From contig NZ_CP135079.1 of the NCBI RefSeq assembly GCF_032121415.1, forward strand, positions 2,356,001-2,420,000: a DNA stretch of 64,000 nucleotides, written 5' to 3'. Made by a program: the position numbers and the translations under genes. Below are positions 23,482-32,093 of this stretch, in pieces. Source of the stretch: Streptomyces parvus (GTDB lineage Bacteria > Actinomycetota > Actinomycetes > Streptomycetales > Streptomycetaceae). Position 1 is the stretch's first letter; every line of letters starts with the position of its first letter. The notes beneath the pieces were generated by a model. It searched no databases and was not told where the DNA came from. It worked only from the letters and a program-made list of their open reading frames with translations.

Positions 23482-24308
23482 TCACCGGGGGCGCATCGCG
23501 GTGAGTTTCCCCCAGACGACGAGCCGGTAGCGGGAGCTGAACTCGGGGGTGCAGGTGGTGAGGGTGAGGTAGTAGCCGGGCTCGCTGTAGCCGACGGAGG
23601 TGGTGACGTTGCTGCGCGGCACGGGCGCGATGACCCCGCTGTCGGAGGGCGCGGTCCGGGCGAGGCGTTTGCCGACGGTGTACGTGTAGACGGCGTCCCG
23701 GGTCTCGACGGTGATCCGGTCGCCGCCGCGCAGCCGGTCGATGCGCCGGAAGGGTTCGCCGTGGGTGTTGCGGTGCCCGGCGAACGCGAAGTCCCCGGCC
23801 TGCGCGGAACGGGTGTAGTGCCCGACGTACCCCCGGTCGAGCACCCCCCTTGCCGGTGCCCTCGGCGACGGGTGCGGTGAGCCCGATCCGGGGGATGCGC
23901 AGGACGGCGTACGCCTGGCCCCAGCGGGGGGCGGGGGCGTTCCGCCGGGCGGCAGGGGCGGGGGGCCGGCCGCCGGCCGCTTCCGGGCCGGGACTCGACG
24001 TCCGGGGAGTGGCCTCCCGCACACGACCGCCGTCACCGCTGCCGTGCTCGTCGTCCGGGGCCGACTGGTCGTCCCACTCCCGCTGGAGGCCCTGGACGGT
24101 GCGCCCGGCGTCGGCTCGCCGCCTCGCGGTTGGTCCACCAGAGCTGATGGGCGACGAGGAGGAGCAGGACGAGACCGAGGGTCACGGCGACTTCGGCGGA
24201 GCCCCAGAGCCCGCGGGCAAGGAGACGCGGCGCACTGCGGCGAGGGCCAGGCCTTCGCACGAAGGCCGACAGGACGCCGGGGACTCCCCCGGCTCGCCGC
24301 TTCACCAT
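23482..24308 (-). pseudogene. Class E sortase with two frameshifts
   Basis: Three frames make one sortase. 24308 to about 24120 encodes an N-terminal anchor (GSAEVAVTLGLVLLLLVAHQ then LWWTNREA). After a shift, ADAGRTVQGLQREW...YAVLRIPRIGLTAPVAEGTG runs to about 23850. After a second shift, VLDRGYVGHYTRSAQAGDFA, FAGHRNTHGEPF (His) and LTLTTCTPEFSSRYRLVVWG (Cys, Arg) run to the stop at 23482. The second break lies in a run of six G (plus-strand C at 23844-23849), where removing one base restores the frame. Catalytic residues are intact, so this is recent inactivation, slippage or a sequencing error rather than old decay. Confidence 0.8.
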
Positions 24309-24316
24309 GGACGTAC

Positions 24317-24430
24317 CCCCCCCCGCCGGGCCGCACGGTCAGGGCAACCGCACATCACCCCCCGCGGGGCGCACGGTCAGGGCAACCGCACACCCACCTC
24401 CCGCCGCGCCGCACGGTGGGGGCAAACCTC
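24317..24430. repeat. Three imperfect ~38-bp tandem repeats
   Basis: The core GCACGGTCAGGGCAACCGCA begins at 24333 and 24371 and, in degraded form (GCACGGTGGGGGCAAAC), at 24411, giving periods of 38 and 40 bp. The array fills the gap between the divergent sortase and SEC-C genes and may carry their promoters. Confidence 0.6.
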
Positions 24431-24510
24431 ACAACTCTCCAGACTTCTCCCGCTTCTCCTCCTCCTCCCTCTTCTCCCCGCCGTCACCGTCCGGCAGTAC
24501 CGTGTGGTCC

Positions 24511-25515
24511 ATGCGCCCCGACACGCCTGCCGACCACACGACCGAAGCCGAGCGTCTGCTCCGCACCGCGGCGCAGTACCCCGAGGACCACGAACCGCTG
24601 ATCCTCCAGGCCGCGGCCCACCTGGAACTCGCGGGCGACCGCGCCCGCGCGAGCGCGCTCTACGACGACCTGCTCGCCGCCCCCGAGGCCACCGTCGACA
24701 ACCCGCACCTGATCAAGGCCCTGAAGGCGGCCAACCTCTGGGAGTACGGTCACGAGGCCGAGGCCCGGGCGATCATCGACGGCATCCGTACGGCGGGCCC
24801 GCTGAACGCCGCGCCGTGGCAGGTGGCCGCGGAGACCCTGGAGGCGCACGACGAGCTGGAGTCGGCGCACGACTTCTTCTCGACCGCGCTGACCCTGCTG
24901 CTGGCCCCGGGCGAGGAGGTGCCGTACGCCACGCAGTCCCTGCTGACCGGCCGTCACCGGGTACGCAGGCTGATGGGCCTGGAGCACGACGCCTGGGACG
25001 AGCTGGCAGGCGAGCTGCACACGGCCGCGGTGCCCCTGGACGAGTTGCACGACCCGAAGCGCCTGTGGTCGCTGGGCTCCTCGGACCCGGTCGAGCTGAA
25101 GGCCGAGATCGCCCGCCTGCGCGCGGAGCTGGGTACCTACCGCACGGCGCTCTCCCGCCCGTTCCCGGTGGCCGTCCTGCACTGGCCGGAGAACGAACTG
25201 CGCGAACTGCTCACGGCGTACCCGGCGTTGACCGAGGAGTACGTGGACCGCGCGACCCACCTGGACCGCCTGGAGGCGTCCCTGCGCGACCTCCATGCGA
25301 CGGGCACCCCGAACCTGGGCATCGTGACGGGCACGGTCCCGTCGTACGAGGCGTTCGCCGCCTCGGAGGCGGCGTCCCCGTCCGACCCGGGCCTCCTCCC
25401 CCAGTACGCCACGACCCTCGCCGCCCGAGGCCGCGCCATCCCCTGGCCCCCGTCCCGCACGGCTGCTTGCTGGTGCGGGTCGGGGGAGGCTTATGGGGGG
25501 TGCCACGGGGTCTGA
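24511..25515 (+). CDS. TPR-like protein with C-terminal SEC-C zinc motif
   Basis: 334 residues of helical repeats resembling TPRs (PLILQAAAHLELAGDRARAS, AWQ/EAHDELESAHDFFSTAL) ending in the SEC-C metal motif CWCGSGEAYGGCHG, a zinc-binding tail also found at the end of SecA. Such proteins are usually soluble adaptors of unknown function. ATG 24511 is used; the upstream sequence has no strong RBS. Ordinary high-GC codon use. Confidence 0.85.
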   Translation: MRPDTPADHTTEAERLLRTAAQYPEDHEPLILQAAAHLELAGDRARASALYDDLLAAPEATVDNPHLIKALKAANLWEYGHEAEARAIIDGIRTAGPLNAAPWQVAAETLEAHDELESAHDFFSTALTLLLAPGEEVPYATQSLLTGRHRVRRLMGLEHDAWDELAGELHTAAVPLDELHDPKRLWSLGSSDPVELKAEIARLRAELGTYRTALSRPFPVAVLHWPENELRELLTAYPALTEEYVDRATHLDRLEASLRDLHATGTPNLGIVTGTVPSYEAFAASEAASPSDPGLLPQYATTLAARGRAIPWPPSRTAACWCGSGEAYGGCHGV

Positions 25516-25664
25516 GACCTCTGATGCACGTCCCTCGCAGGGCCGCCGCCCACGACGTCTCGGGCGGCGGCCTCTGTTGTTTAGTCAGCCATGGGACCCG
25601 GCTGTCAGACGTCCTTGATACAACTGCACATGCAGTACGCAGCCAAATGAGGGGGACTCAGGGC

Positions 25665-28600
25665 ATGCCCAACGACTTTTCGGATAAAGCGCCGGTTGCT
25701 GGGCTCTATGAATCACTCATCACACATCGGCTGGCCAGGCGGATGAAACAGCTCGACTCTGCGGGCTGGCACTCCATCGAAGCCTCAGTCGGCACAGAAT
25801 CGACACCCCATGTCCTCTCCCGCCATATCGGCACCACGGTGCGTCGGGTGCTCCAAGGCCTCACCCCTGCCGAGCAGGTGATGGCGGCCAATCACATCCT
25901 GGAATCGCTCAATACGATCGAGGGCGCGACAGAGTGGGTCGACCTCGTTACCGATGGGCCGCGCCAGCTGTTGGCCGTCGCGGAGCAGGAAGCGCCCGGC
26001 GTGTACGCCATACGCCCAGCGACCCCACTGTCCGAAACGGCACTCATCACGAACTCTCCCGAGGACCCCAGTCTCGGTTTCGAGCTACGCTCCGAGCTGG
26101 CCACCGCCGACCGAGTCGACCTCCTCTGTGCATTCGTCAAGTGGCACGGACTCCGCGTCTTGGAGAAGTCCCTATCTTCGGCGCGCGAGCGGGGTATCCC
26201 CATCCGTGTACTCACGACGACGTACATCGGCGCGACCGAGCGCCGCGCTCTGGACCGGCTGGTGCGAGACTTCGGTGCCGAGGTGAAGGTCAACTACGAG
26301 CTTCGCTCGACCCGCCTTCACGCCAAAGCGTGGCTCTTCCGCCGTGACAGTGGATTCGACACGGCGTACGTCGGCAGCTCGAACCTTTCCAAGGCCGCCC
26401 TCCTTGATGGCCTCGAATGGAACGTTCGCCTCTCCTCAGTCGCGACGCCTTCGGTGATCCGCAAGTTCGAGGCGACCTTCGACGCCTACTGGAGTGAGCC
26501 GGCTTTCGAGTCGTACGACCCTGCCAGGGACGCGCAGCGGCTGGACGATGCCCTGTCCCGCGCTGGTGGCAGCGGCCGGCCCGGGGCTGCGAGCATCACC
26601 CTTTCCGGCCTGGAGGTACGCCCGTACCCACACCAGCGGGACATGCTCGAACGCCTCGAAGTTGAGCGCACGGTGCACGACCGACACCGCAATCTCCTCG
26701 TCGCAGCAACGGGGACCGGGAAGACTGTCATGGCGGCGTTGGACTACAAGCGTCTCCGGCAGACTCTCGGCCGCGACCCGCGCCTGCTATTCGTAGCGCA
26801 TCGCAAGGAGATCCTGGAGCAGTCCCTGCGCGTCTACCAGAACGTTCTCATCGACGCGAACTTCGGTGAGTTGTTGTTCAGTGGTGAGCTTCCCGACCGA
26901 TGGACCCACGTGTTCGCCAGCATCCAGTCCCTCGCGACGCAGGCTCTGGACCGTATCGCCCCGGATCACTTCGACGTCATCGTGATCGACGAGTTCCATC
27001 ACGGCACGTCGCCCACTTACCGCAAGATCATGGACCATTTCCAGCCCCGGGAGCTCTTGGGGCTGACGGCGACCCCAGAACGCATGGATGGCCTGAACAT
27101 CCAGGACGAGTTCTTCGACGGTCGAATCGCGGCGGAGATGCGGCTCTGGGAGGCGCTGGAGAACGAGCTGCTCAGCCCGTTCCACTATTTCGGCGTCACC
27201 GATAACACGGACATGAGCGCTGTCACATGGAAGCGTGGAGCCTACGACTCGACAGCGCTGAGCAACCTGTTCACGGGCAACGACGCACGGGCTCGGCTCG
27301 TCGTGCAAGCTGTGAAGGACAAGGTCACCGACCCTGACTCGATGCGCGCCCTGGGATTCTGCGTGTCGGTCGCGCACGCACACTTCATGGCCGACTTCTT
27401 CCGGCGGGCAGGCCTCAACGCGGTGACCCTGTCTGGTGATACTCCAGCACTCGACCGCAAGGCAGCACTTAATGACCTGCGCTCGGGGGCGCTCCAAGTC
27501 ATCTTCTCCGTCGACCTGTTCAACGAGGGACTCGATATCCCCGACGTCGACACCTTGCTCCTACTGCGCCCCACCTCCAGCGCCACGGTCTTCCTCCAGC
27601 AGTTGGGCCGGGGATTGCGTCGAACCGAGGACAAGGCAGTCCTCACCGTCTTGGACTTCATCGGCCAGCACCGCAAGGAGTTCCGGTTCGAGGAACAGTT
27701 CCGCGCGCTGACGAACCTGACGCGCAACCGCCTCCTCGACGGCATCGAGCAGGACTTCCCGCAACTTCCTTCGGGCTGCCAGATCATCCTTGAGACGAAG
27801 GCCAAAGAACTGATCATTGACAACATCCGCGCGCAGATCGCGGTCAATGTCACGCAGTTGGCCCGCGAGGTCGCTTCCTACGCGAAACCCCGCCTTGCGG
27901 ACTTCCTCAAAGAGAGCGGCCGGGAGCTCAAGGAGCTTTACCGAGGCAACGGCAACTCATGGACCGGTCTCTTGCGTCGAGCGAAGCTCCTGGATGCGGT
28001 CGGCCCTGAAGGCGAACTGCCCCTTCTCAAACGGGTTTCCGCCTTCCTGCACGTTGATGACCCGCTGCGCGTCGCGGCGTACAGCAAGTTGCTGACCGAC
28101 GACGCTCCCGCCTATGACGAACTCAGCGAGCAGGAACAGGGGTACGCCCGCATGTTCTTCTTCTCGCTCTGGCCGCTGGGCGGAGACTTCCCCAACTACC
28201 AAGCTGGGCTGGACTCACTGCGTCCCCAGCATGCATTCCGGGACGAGTTGCGTCAGGCACTCGCTCACGTGCTGCAGCAGGCCGACCACGTACCCGTACC
28301 GCTCCTCGGGGCGCACGCCGGCATCCCGCTGACCATCCACGCTTCGTACAGCCGCGAAGAAATTCTCCCCGCACTGGGCCAGGCCGCAGTGGATGGTCGG
28401 AAGCCCGGGCACTTCCGAGAAGGCGTGAAGTGGTGCGAGAACATTCAGACTGATGCCCTGCTCGTCACCCTAGAGAAGGACGAGAAGGACTTCTCGCCCG
28501 AGACCCGTTACAAGGACTACGCCCTCAATGACTCCTTGTTTCACTGGGAGTCCCAGAACCAGACCTCGGAGCACTCACCCACCGGTGTCCGCTACAAGAC

Positions 28601-28802
28601 CCACAAGGAGAAGGGCACTCACGTCCTGCTCTTTGTACGCCGATACAAGCAGACGGATATCGGTGGACCCCAGCCGTGGATGCTTCTGGGGCCAGCGGAG
28701 TACGTCAAGCACACGGGCAGCAACCCGATGGCGATCGAGTGGAAGCTCTTCCACCAGATTCCTGCCGACGTGCTGACCTACTCGGCAATCGCCGCCGGCT
28801 AA
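25665..28802 (+). CDS. PLD nuclease-superfamily II helicase-DUF3427 protein (defence-type)
   Basis: A 1045-residue three-part enzyme. A PLD-like domain at about 130-270 has the HxK motif in LHAKAWLF (His ~218) and TAYVGSSNLSKAAL. A superfamily II helicase core follows: AATGTGKT (Walker A, ~346), IDEFHHGTSP (DEAH-like box, ~441), LTATPERMDG (motif III), SVDLFNEGLDIPDVD and QQLGRGLRR (motif VI). The C-terminal ~200 residues, including YKDYALNDSLFHWESQNQTS and WMLLGPAEYVKH, match DUF3427. ATG 25665 follows GAGGGGG; ATG 25647 is an alternative. Related PLD-helicase proteins occur singly in bacterial defence islands and may cut or unwind foreign DNA; that function is inference. Codon third positions are less GC-biased than in the neighbours. 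Confidence 0.85.
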   Translation: MPNDFSDKAPVAGLYESLITHRLARRMKQLDSAGWHSIEASVGTESTPHVLSRHIGTTVRRVLQGLTPAEQVMAANHILESLNTIEGATEWVDLVTDGPRQLLAVAEQEAPGVYAIRPATPLSETALITNSPEDPSLGFELRSELATADRVDLLCAFVKWHGLRVLEKSLSSARERGIPIRVLTTTYIGATERRALDRLVRDFGAEVKVNYELRSTRLHAKAWLFRRDSGFDTAYVGSSNLSKAALLDGLEWNVRLSSVATPSVIRKFEATFDAYWSEPAFESYDPARDAQRLDDALSRAGGSGRPGAASITLSGLEVRPYPHQRDMLERLEVERTVHDRHRNLLVAATGTGKTVMAALDYKRLRQTLGRDPRLLFVAHRKEILEQSLRVYQNVLIDANFGELLFSGELPDRWTHVFASIQSLATQALDRIAPDHFDVIVIDEFHHGTSPTYRKIMDHFQPRELLGLTATPERMDGLNIQDEFFDGRIAAEMRLWEALENELLSPFHYFGVTDNTDMSAVTWKRGAYDSTALSNLFTGNDARARLVVQAVKDKVTDPDSMRALGFCVSVAHAHFMADFFRRAGLNAVTLSGDTPALDRKAALNDLRSGALQVIFSVDLFNEGLDIPDVDTLLLLRPTSSATVFLQQLGRGLRRTEDKAVLTVLDFIGQHRKEFRFEEQFRALTNLTRNRLLDGIEQDFPQLPSGCQIILETKAKELIIDNIRAQIAVNVTQLAREVASYAKPRLADFLKESGRELKELYRGNGNSWTGLLRRAKLLDAVGPEGELPLLKRVSAFLHVDDPLRVAAYSKLLTDDAPAYDELSEQEQGYARMFFFSLWPLGGDFPNYQAGLDSLRPQHAFRDELRQALAHVLQQADHVPVPLLGAHAGIPLTIHASYSREEILPALGQAAVDGRKPGHFREGVKWCENIQTDALLVTLEKDEKDFSPETRYKDYALNDSLFHWESQNQTSEHSPTGVRYKTHKEKGTHVLLFVRRYKQTDIGGPQPWMLLGPAEYVKHTGSNPMAIEWKLFHQIPADVLTYSAIAAG

Positions 28803-28879
28803 TACTCCAGCCGCAGTCACCCGTCTCCACAACGCGCCCGGGTCGCGCAGTTCCGCCTGCCGTCCTGAGTCAGGAGTAC

Positions 28880-29480
28880 ACGTGCAATATGGCGAAGTCT
28901 GATGGGTGGCGTTCGACGAGCGGCGGCTGGTCCTACTGCTGGCGGCAGACGACGCGTCCAGGATCCGGGCGATGCAGATCGTCACCCCAGCGGCCGTAGA
29001 CATCAGCGGTCTGGGCGTCGAAGTGCGAGTAGGTGACATGGAAGGACTGCCCGTCGAAGTCAAGGAAGGTGCCCCACGTGGTGCAGGCCTCCTCGATGTG
29101 ACCGACCGCGAACTGCCGTTGGGCCATGATCGCGTTGGCGTGGAGTCGCCCCTGCCTCTCCTGTCTGAGCTGCACGCGGAGTGAGGCCTCAGGGCTGCGA
29201 TGGAGGAGCCCGGCGGGTCCCGTGTCTCGTAGCACGTGGGCCACGTAGAACTGGTAGGCGGCCTGGTCGTAGCCGCCGATCGACTCCCGCCTCGAATCGG
29301 CTCGGGAGAGCGCCACTTCGGCCTCGCGCAACCGCTCGAATGCCCGGCGGCGGTCTCCGACCATCGAGGAGGCGTGGGCTTGTCGCCCGCGGGAGAAGGC
29401 CACCAGGCGCGGTCCGGCGTCGAGCCGGACCGGACATGCTCCGGGCCGCCGGCCCGTCTCCCTCAGCGAAGAGCGCAGAT
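28880..29480 (-). pseudogene. C-terminal remnant of a TPR-type XRE regulator
   Basis: The clear piece (29403 down to about 29020) encodes AFSRGRQAHASSMVGDRRRA, SRADSRRESIGGYDQAAYQF, YVAHVLRDTG and LHANAIMAQRQFAVGHIEEA, the C-terminal TPR half of the large Streptomyces XRE/TPR regulator family. The HTH half is missing, upstream pieces are in other frames, and the end drifts out of frame. It separates the helicase gene from the thrS-like gene. Confidence 0.7.
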
Positions 29481-29708
29481 GACCTGGTCAGGAGACGGGC
29501 ACGGATACGGTCCGTGGACCGGCAGCAGGGACGCGTACGGGCAGGAGCCTGATCTCCTTCTCGGTGGTCTGCTGCCTCAACCACCACCATCCCGGACTTC
29601 CGTGTCCTCTTCCCCCCGCCTGACCGAGGAAAGCAGGTCTTGGTTCGACTCGGTCCGGCCCGACGTACCGGAGCGTGCCACGGGTGCTCCTGACGAGGAA
29701 ATGACCCC

Positions 29709-29735
29709 TTGGACCTCGCCCCATCCTGCTACCGT
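29709..29735 (+). promoter_or_regulatory. Putative promoter for the leader peptide and short thrS
   Basis: TTGGAC at 29709-29714 and TACCGT at 29730-29735 are 15 bp apart, shorter than ideal. Initiation about 7 nt further on would coincide with the ATG of the leader peptide at 29743, so the leader would be translated from a leaderless transcript. No other RBS precedes that ATG. Confidence 0.4.
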
Positions 29736-29742
29736 CTGCGAC

Positions 29743-29793
29743 ATGAAGCGCGCTGCTATGACGACGACGCCGGAGAGTGTCCCGGCGCGCTGA
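29743..29793 (+). CDS. Threonine-rich leader peptide (attenuator)
   Basis: A 16-codon reading frame, MKRAAMTTTPESVPAR, whose codons 7-9 are ACG ACG ACG. Three Thr codons in a row in a tiny reading frame just upstream of a threonyl-tRNA synthetase gene are the signature of amino-acid-specific attenuation. The stop TGA (29791-29793) lies 15 nt before a strong terminator hairpin. No Shine-Dalgarno sequence is present and the frame probably begins at the transcript's 5' end. It is a regulatory device, not a functional protein. Confidence 0.75.
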   Translation: MKRAAMTTTPESVPAR

Positions 29794-29840
29794 CAGACGA
29801 TCTGATCCGAAGCCCCGGGGCCGAGTGCCCCGGGGCTTCG
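29768..29840 (+). promoter_or_regulatory. Thr-responsive transcription attenuator (alternative hairpins)
   Basis: Four segments can be drawn. Segment 1, CGCCGG (29768-29773), abuts the Thr codons. Segment 2, CCGGCG within CCCGGCG (29781-29787), pairs perfectly with segment 1. Segment 3, GAAGCCCCGGGG (29809-29820), pairs perfectly with segment 4, CCCCGGGGCTTC (29828-29839), as a terminator. Segment 2 (CCCGG) can instead pair with CCGGG of segment 3 as an antiterminator. A ribosome stalled at the Thr codons would mask segment 1 and favour read-through. The downstream tract TCGTCGT is only weakly U-rich. Confidence 0.65.
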
Positions 29841-29884
29841 TCGTAGGCCCGGTCACTTGCCCCGCAACCAGCAAGGAGACCGCG

Positions 29885-31120
29885 ATGACCGCCAAGCACG
29901 ACCACCGCAAGCTCGGGCGTGAACTGGGCCTGTTCGACACCGATCCCCTCATCGGCGCCGGCCTGCCGTACTGGCTGCCCGACGGCGCCGCCGTACGCCA
30001 CACCCTGGAGGAGTACATCCGTGGCGCCGAACGGCGGGCCGGCTATCAGCACGTGTACTCACCTGTCCTCGGCAAGCGGGAGCTGTACGAGATCTCGGGG
30101 CACTGGGCGCACTACAGCGACGACATGTTCTCCCCGATGGACCTGGGCGGAGAGCAGGTCGTTCTGCGGCCGAGCCTCTGTCCCCATCACGCGGTGATCT
30201 ACCGCTCCCGCTCCCACAGCTACCGCGAACTGCCCTTGCGCATGGCCGAACTGGGCGGCATGTACCGCTCCGAATTCTCGGGCGTGCTCGGCGGGCTGAC
30301 CCGGGTGCGGGCCATCCAGCTCAACGACGCGCACATCTTCTGCACTCTGGACCAGGTCGCCGAGGAGGCGCAGGCGGCGCTGGAGATGATCCGCCAGGCG
30401 TACGAGGCACTCGGCATCACCCCCACTCGCTACCGGCTCTCCCTCCCGGGACCTGGCGGCAAGTACGTTGCCGCGCCGGAGAAGTGGCAACGGTCCACCG
30501 CCCTGCTCACCGACGTCCTCGACCGCTCCGGTCTGCCCTACGAGGCAGCCGAGGGCGAAGCCGCGTTCTACGGCCCCAAGATCGATGTCCAGGTCACCGA
30601 CGGCGCCGGCCGGGAGTCCACCCTGTCCACCGTCCAGGTCGACTTCCACCAGCCCGAGCAGTTCGACCTGCACTACATCGGCGCGGACGGCGCCAAACAC
30701 CGGCCGGTCATGGTCCACCGCAGCATCATCGGCAGTGTGGAGCGAGCCGTCGCCCATCTCATCGAACAGCACGGCGGGGCCTTTCCCGCCTGGCTCGCCC
30801 CCACTCAGCTGGTGATCCTCCCGGTCTCCGACACCGAACTGCCGAACGCCGCCGACCTCGCCCGGCGCTGCACCCGACGGGGACTGCGTGCCCATGTCGC
30901 GGGACCGGACAGCGGCAGCCTGGGCGCCCGTATCCGAGAGGCCCGTCTGGTTCCCTACCAAGCCGTCATCGGCGCCAAGGAGGCCGCTGACGACCACCTC
31001 GCACTGCGCTTGCGTGACGGACGCCGCTTCGCCCCGCAGCCGGTCAGTGATGTCATCGACCGCATCAGCGCTCTCATCGCGGCCCACAGCACCGGCCTGT
31101 GGGCCGACGCCACCTCATAG
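29885..31120 (+). CDS. Short threonyl-tRNA synthetase lacking TGS and editing domains
   Basis: A 411-residue class II aminoacyl-tRNA synthetase that charges tRNA-Thr. It contains only the catalytic core (GLPYWLPDGAAVRHTLEEYI motif 1 region, RMAELGGMYRSEFSG motif 2, VMVHRSIIGSVERAVAHLIE motif 3) and the anticodon-binding domain (QLVILPVSDTELPNAADLAR to the end). The zinc ligands of bacterial ThrRS are retained: Cys in SLCPHH, His in LNDAHIFC and His in MVHRS. Housekeeping ThrRS is about 650 residues, so this should be a second copy, unable to edit Ser-tRNA-Thr in cis. ATG 29885 has AAGGAG 7 nt upstream. A Thr-codon leader and attenuator precede it. Resistance to a ThrRS inhibitor, or rescue under Thr limitation, are the main possibilities. 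Confidence 0.9.
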   Translation: MTAKHDHRKLGRELGLFDTDPLIGAGLPYWLPDGAAVRHTLEEYIRGAERRAGYQHVYSPVLGKRELYEISGHWAHYSDDMFSPMDLGGEQVVLRPSLCPHHAVIYRSRSHSYRELPLRMAELGGMYRSEFSGVLGGLTRVRAIQLNDAHIFCTLDQVAEEAQAALEMIRQAYEALGITPTRYRLSLPGPGGKYVAAPEKWQRSTALLTDVLDRSGLPYEAAEGEAAFYGPKIDVQVTDGAGRESTLSTVQVDFHQPEQFDLHYIGADGAKHRPVMVHRSIIGSVERAVAHLIEQHGGAFPAWLAPTQLVILPVSDTELPNAADLARRCTRRGLRAHVAGPDSGSLGARIREARLVPYQAVIGAKEAADDHLALRLRDGRRFAPQPVSDVIDRISALIAAHSTGLWADATS

Positions 31121-31544
31121 CGGCGGACGTCCTCCGGCTTCTCCTATGGCGGCTTGGCCATCAGCAGAAACAGGCCGGCCCCAGCCCCGGCGTCGCCCAG
31201 GTGGGTGCGGCCGGGGTGACGCTCATCGCGCAGGCCCCGTAGGCGCACACCCCCGGAACCGTCGGCGGATACAGATCATTCACCCGGGACGCCCACGGTC
31301 TCGTCCGCGCCCACCGCGGCCTCGGTGTCCACCGCATCCTGGGCGAGCAGCATCCGCAGGACGAGCACGGTGGGCGCGGCTCCCAGGATGGCCCATAGAT
31401 CAAGCAAGAGCTGTGGCAGCGCGGCTGCCTCACGCCATAGGGAGATGCCCCCGCCTCCGAGCAGGGCACGATGCGATCGTTTTTGAACTTGCCGGACGCC
31501 GCGCGACCACGTCGAAGCCTTGCCCCGGTATCACCGCACCTTCT
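31121..31544 (-). pseudogene. Degraded membrane-protein fragment
   Basis: In about 420 bases no intact gene is present. On the minus strand near 31440-31280 one frame gives REAAALPQLLLDLWAILG then AAPTVLVLRMLLAQDAVDTE and a stop. It reads like the last membrane helix and tail of a small membrane protein whose 5' part is missing. The rest shows nothing I can support. Confidence 0.35.
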
Positions 31545-32093
31545 TCAGAACCGGTCGACCTTCTCACCATCCGGGACCTGATAGCAGGCAGAAACCACGT
31601 TGACGAGCAGCGTGGGCTCGTTGGTGTCGCCGCCGCTGTTCCTCTCCCAGAATTCGACCTTGACGGCAAACTTCTTCGCGGCATGATCTGCCGTCAGCTC
31701 CAAGGACTTGGCCTTGGAGCTGTTCGGCCCATATCCGACGATCTTCCAGCCGTGCTTCGGAAGGTCTTCCTTGAGGCGGGTCATGGCCTTCATGAGCTCG
31801 GCATCGGAGGTGCCGGTCAGGCTCCAAGGGTGCCGCATGAGAAACAGTTTCCCCCGCTCCGCGCCTTCGCAGGTACTGACTCCCGGGCCCGACTTGGACA
31901 TCGCCCCCTTGATGGCCATGACGTCGAGGATTTGGCTGGAAATCTGCTTCGTTTCGGCATCGACGTCGTCGACGCTTCGCGTTCCTACCGGTTTCGGCGT
32001 GCTGGAATCTGCCTGGTCAGTCATGCTGCATCCTGTAAGTACGGTGAGTATGGTGGCACCCAGAAGGACATTGCCGAATATATTATTCCTCAA
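31545..32093 (-). CDS. Lipoprotein of unknown function, third gene of the DUF1023 cassette
   Basis: 182 residues. Signal peptide and lipobox TVLTGC (Cys ~22), then an alpha/beta domain with two further Cys (STCEGAERG and VVSACYQVPDG) that may form a disulfide. MKAMTRLKEDLPKHGWKIVG resembles small extracytoplasmic domains seen next to secreted effectors. It overlaps the 3' end of the hydrolase gene by 11 bp, so it is co-translated with it; an immunity or chaperone role is a guess from that position. Confidence 0.8.
   Translation of the reverse strand: MRNNIFGNVLLGATILTVLTGCSMTDQADSSTPKPVGTRSVDDVDAETKQISSQILDVMAIKGAMSKSGPGVSTCEGAERGKLFLMRHPWSLTGTSDAELMKAMTRLKEDLPKHGWKIVGYGPNSSKAKSLELTADHAAKKFAVKVEFWERNSGGDTNEPTLLVNVVSACYQVPDGEKVDRF

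Noticed and set aside
23850..28802. 1650-codon plus-strand frame including the helicase
   Set aside because: The part before 25665 is an alternative frame of the SEC-C gene and antisense to the sortase. A real start with an RBS is at 25665.
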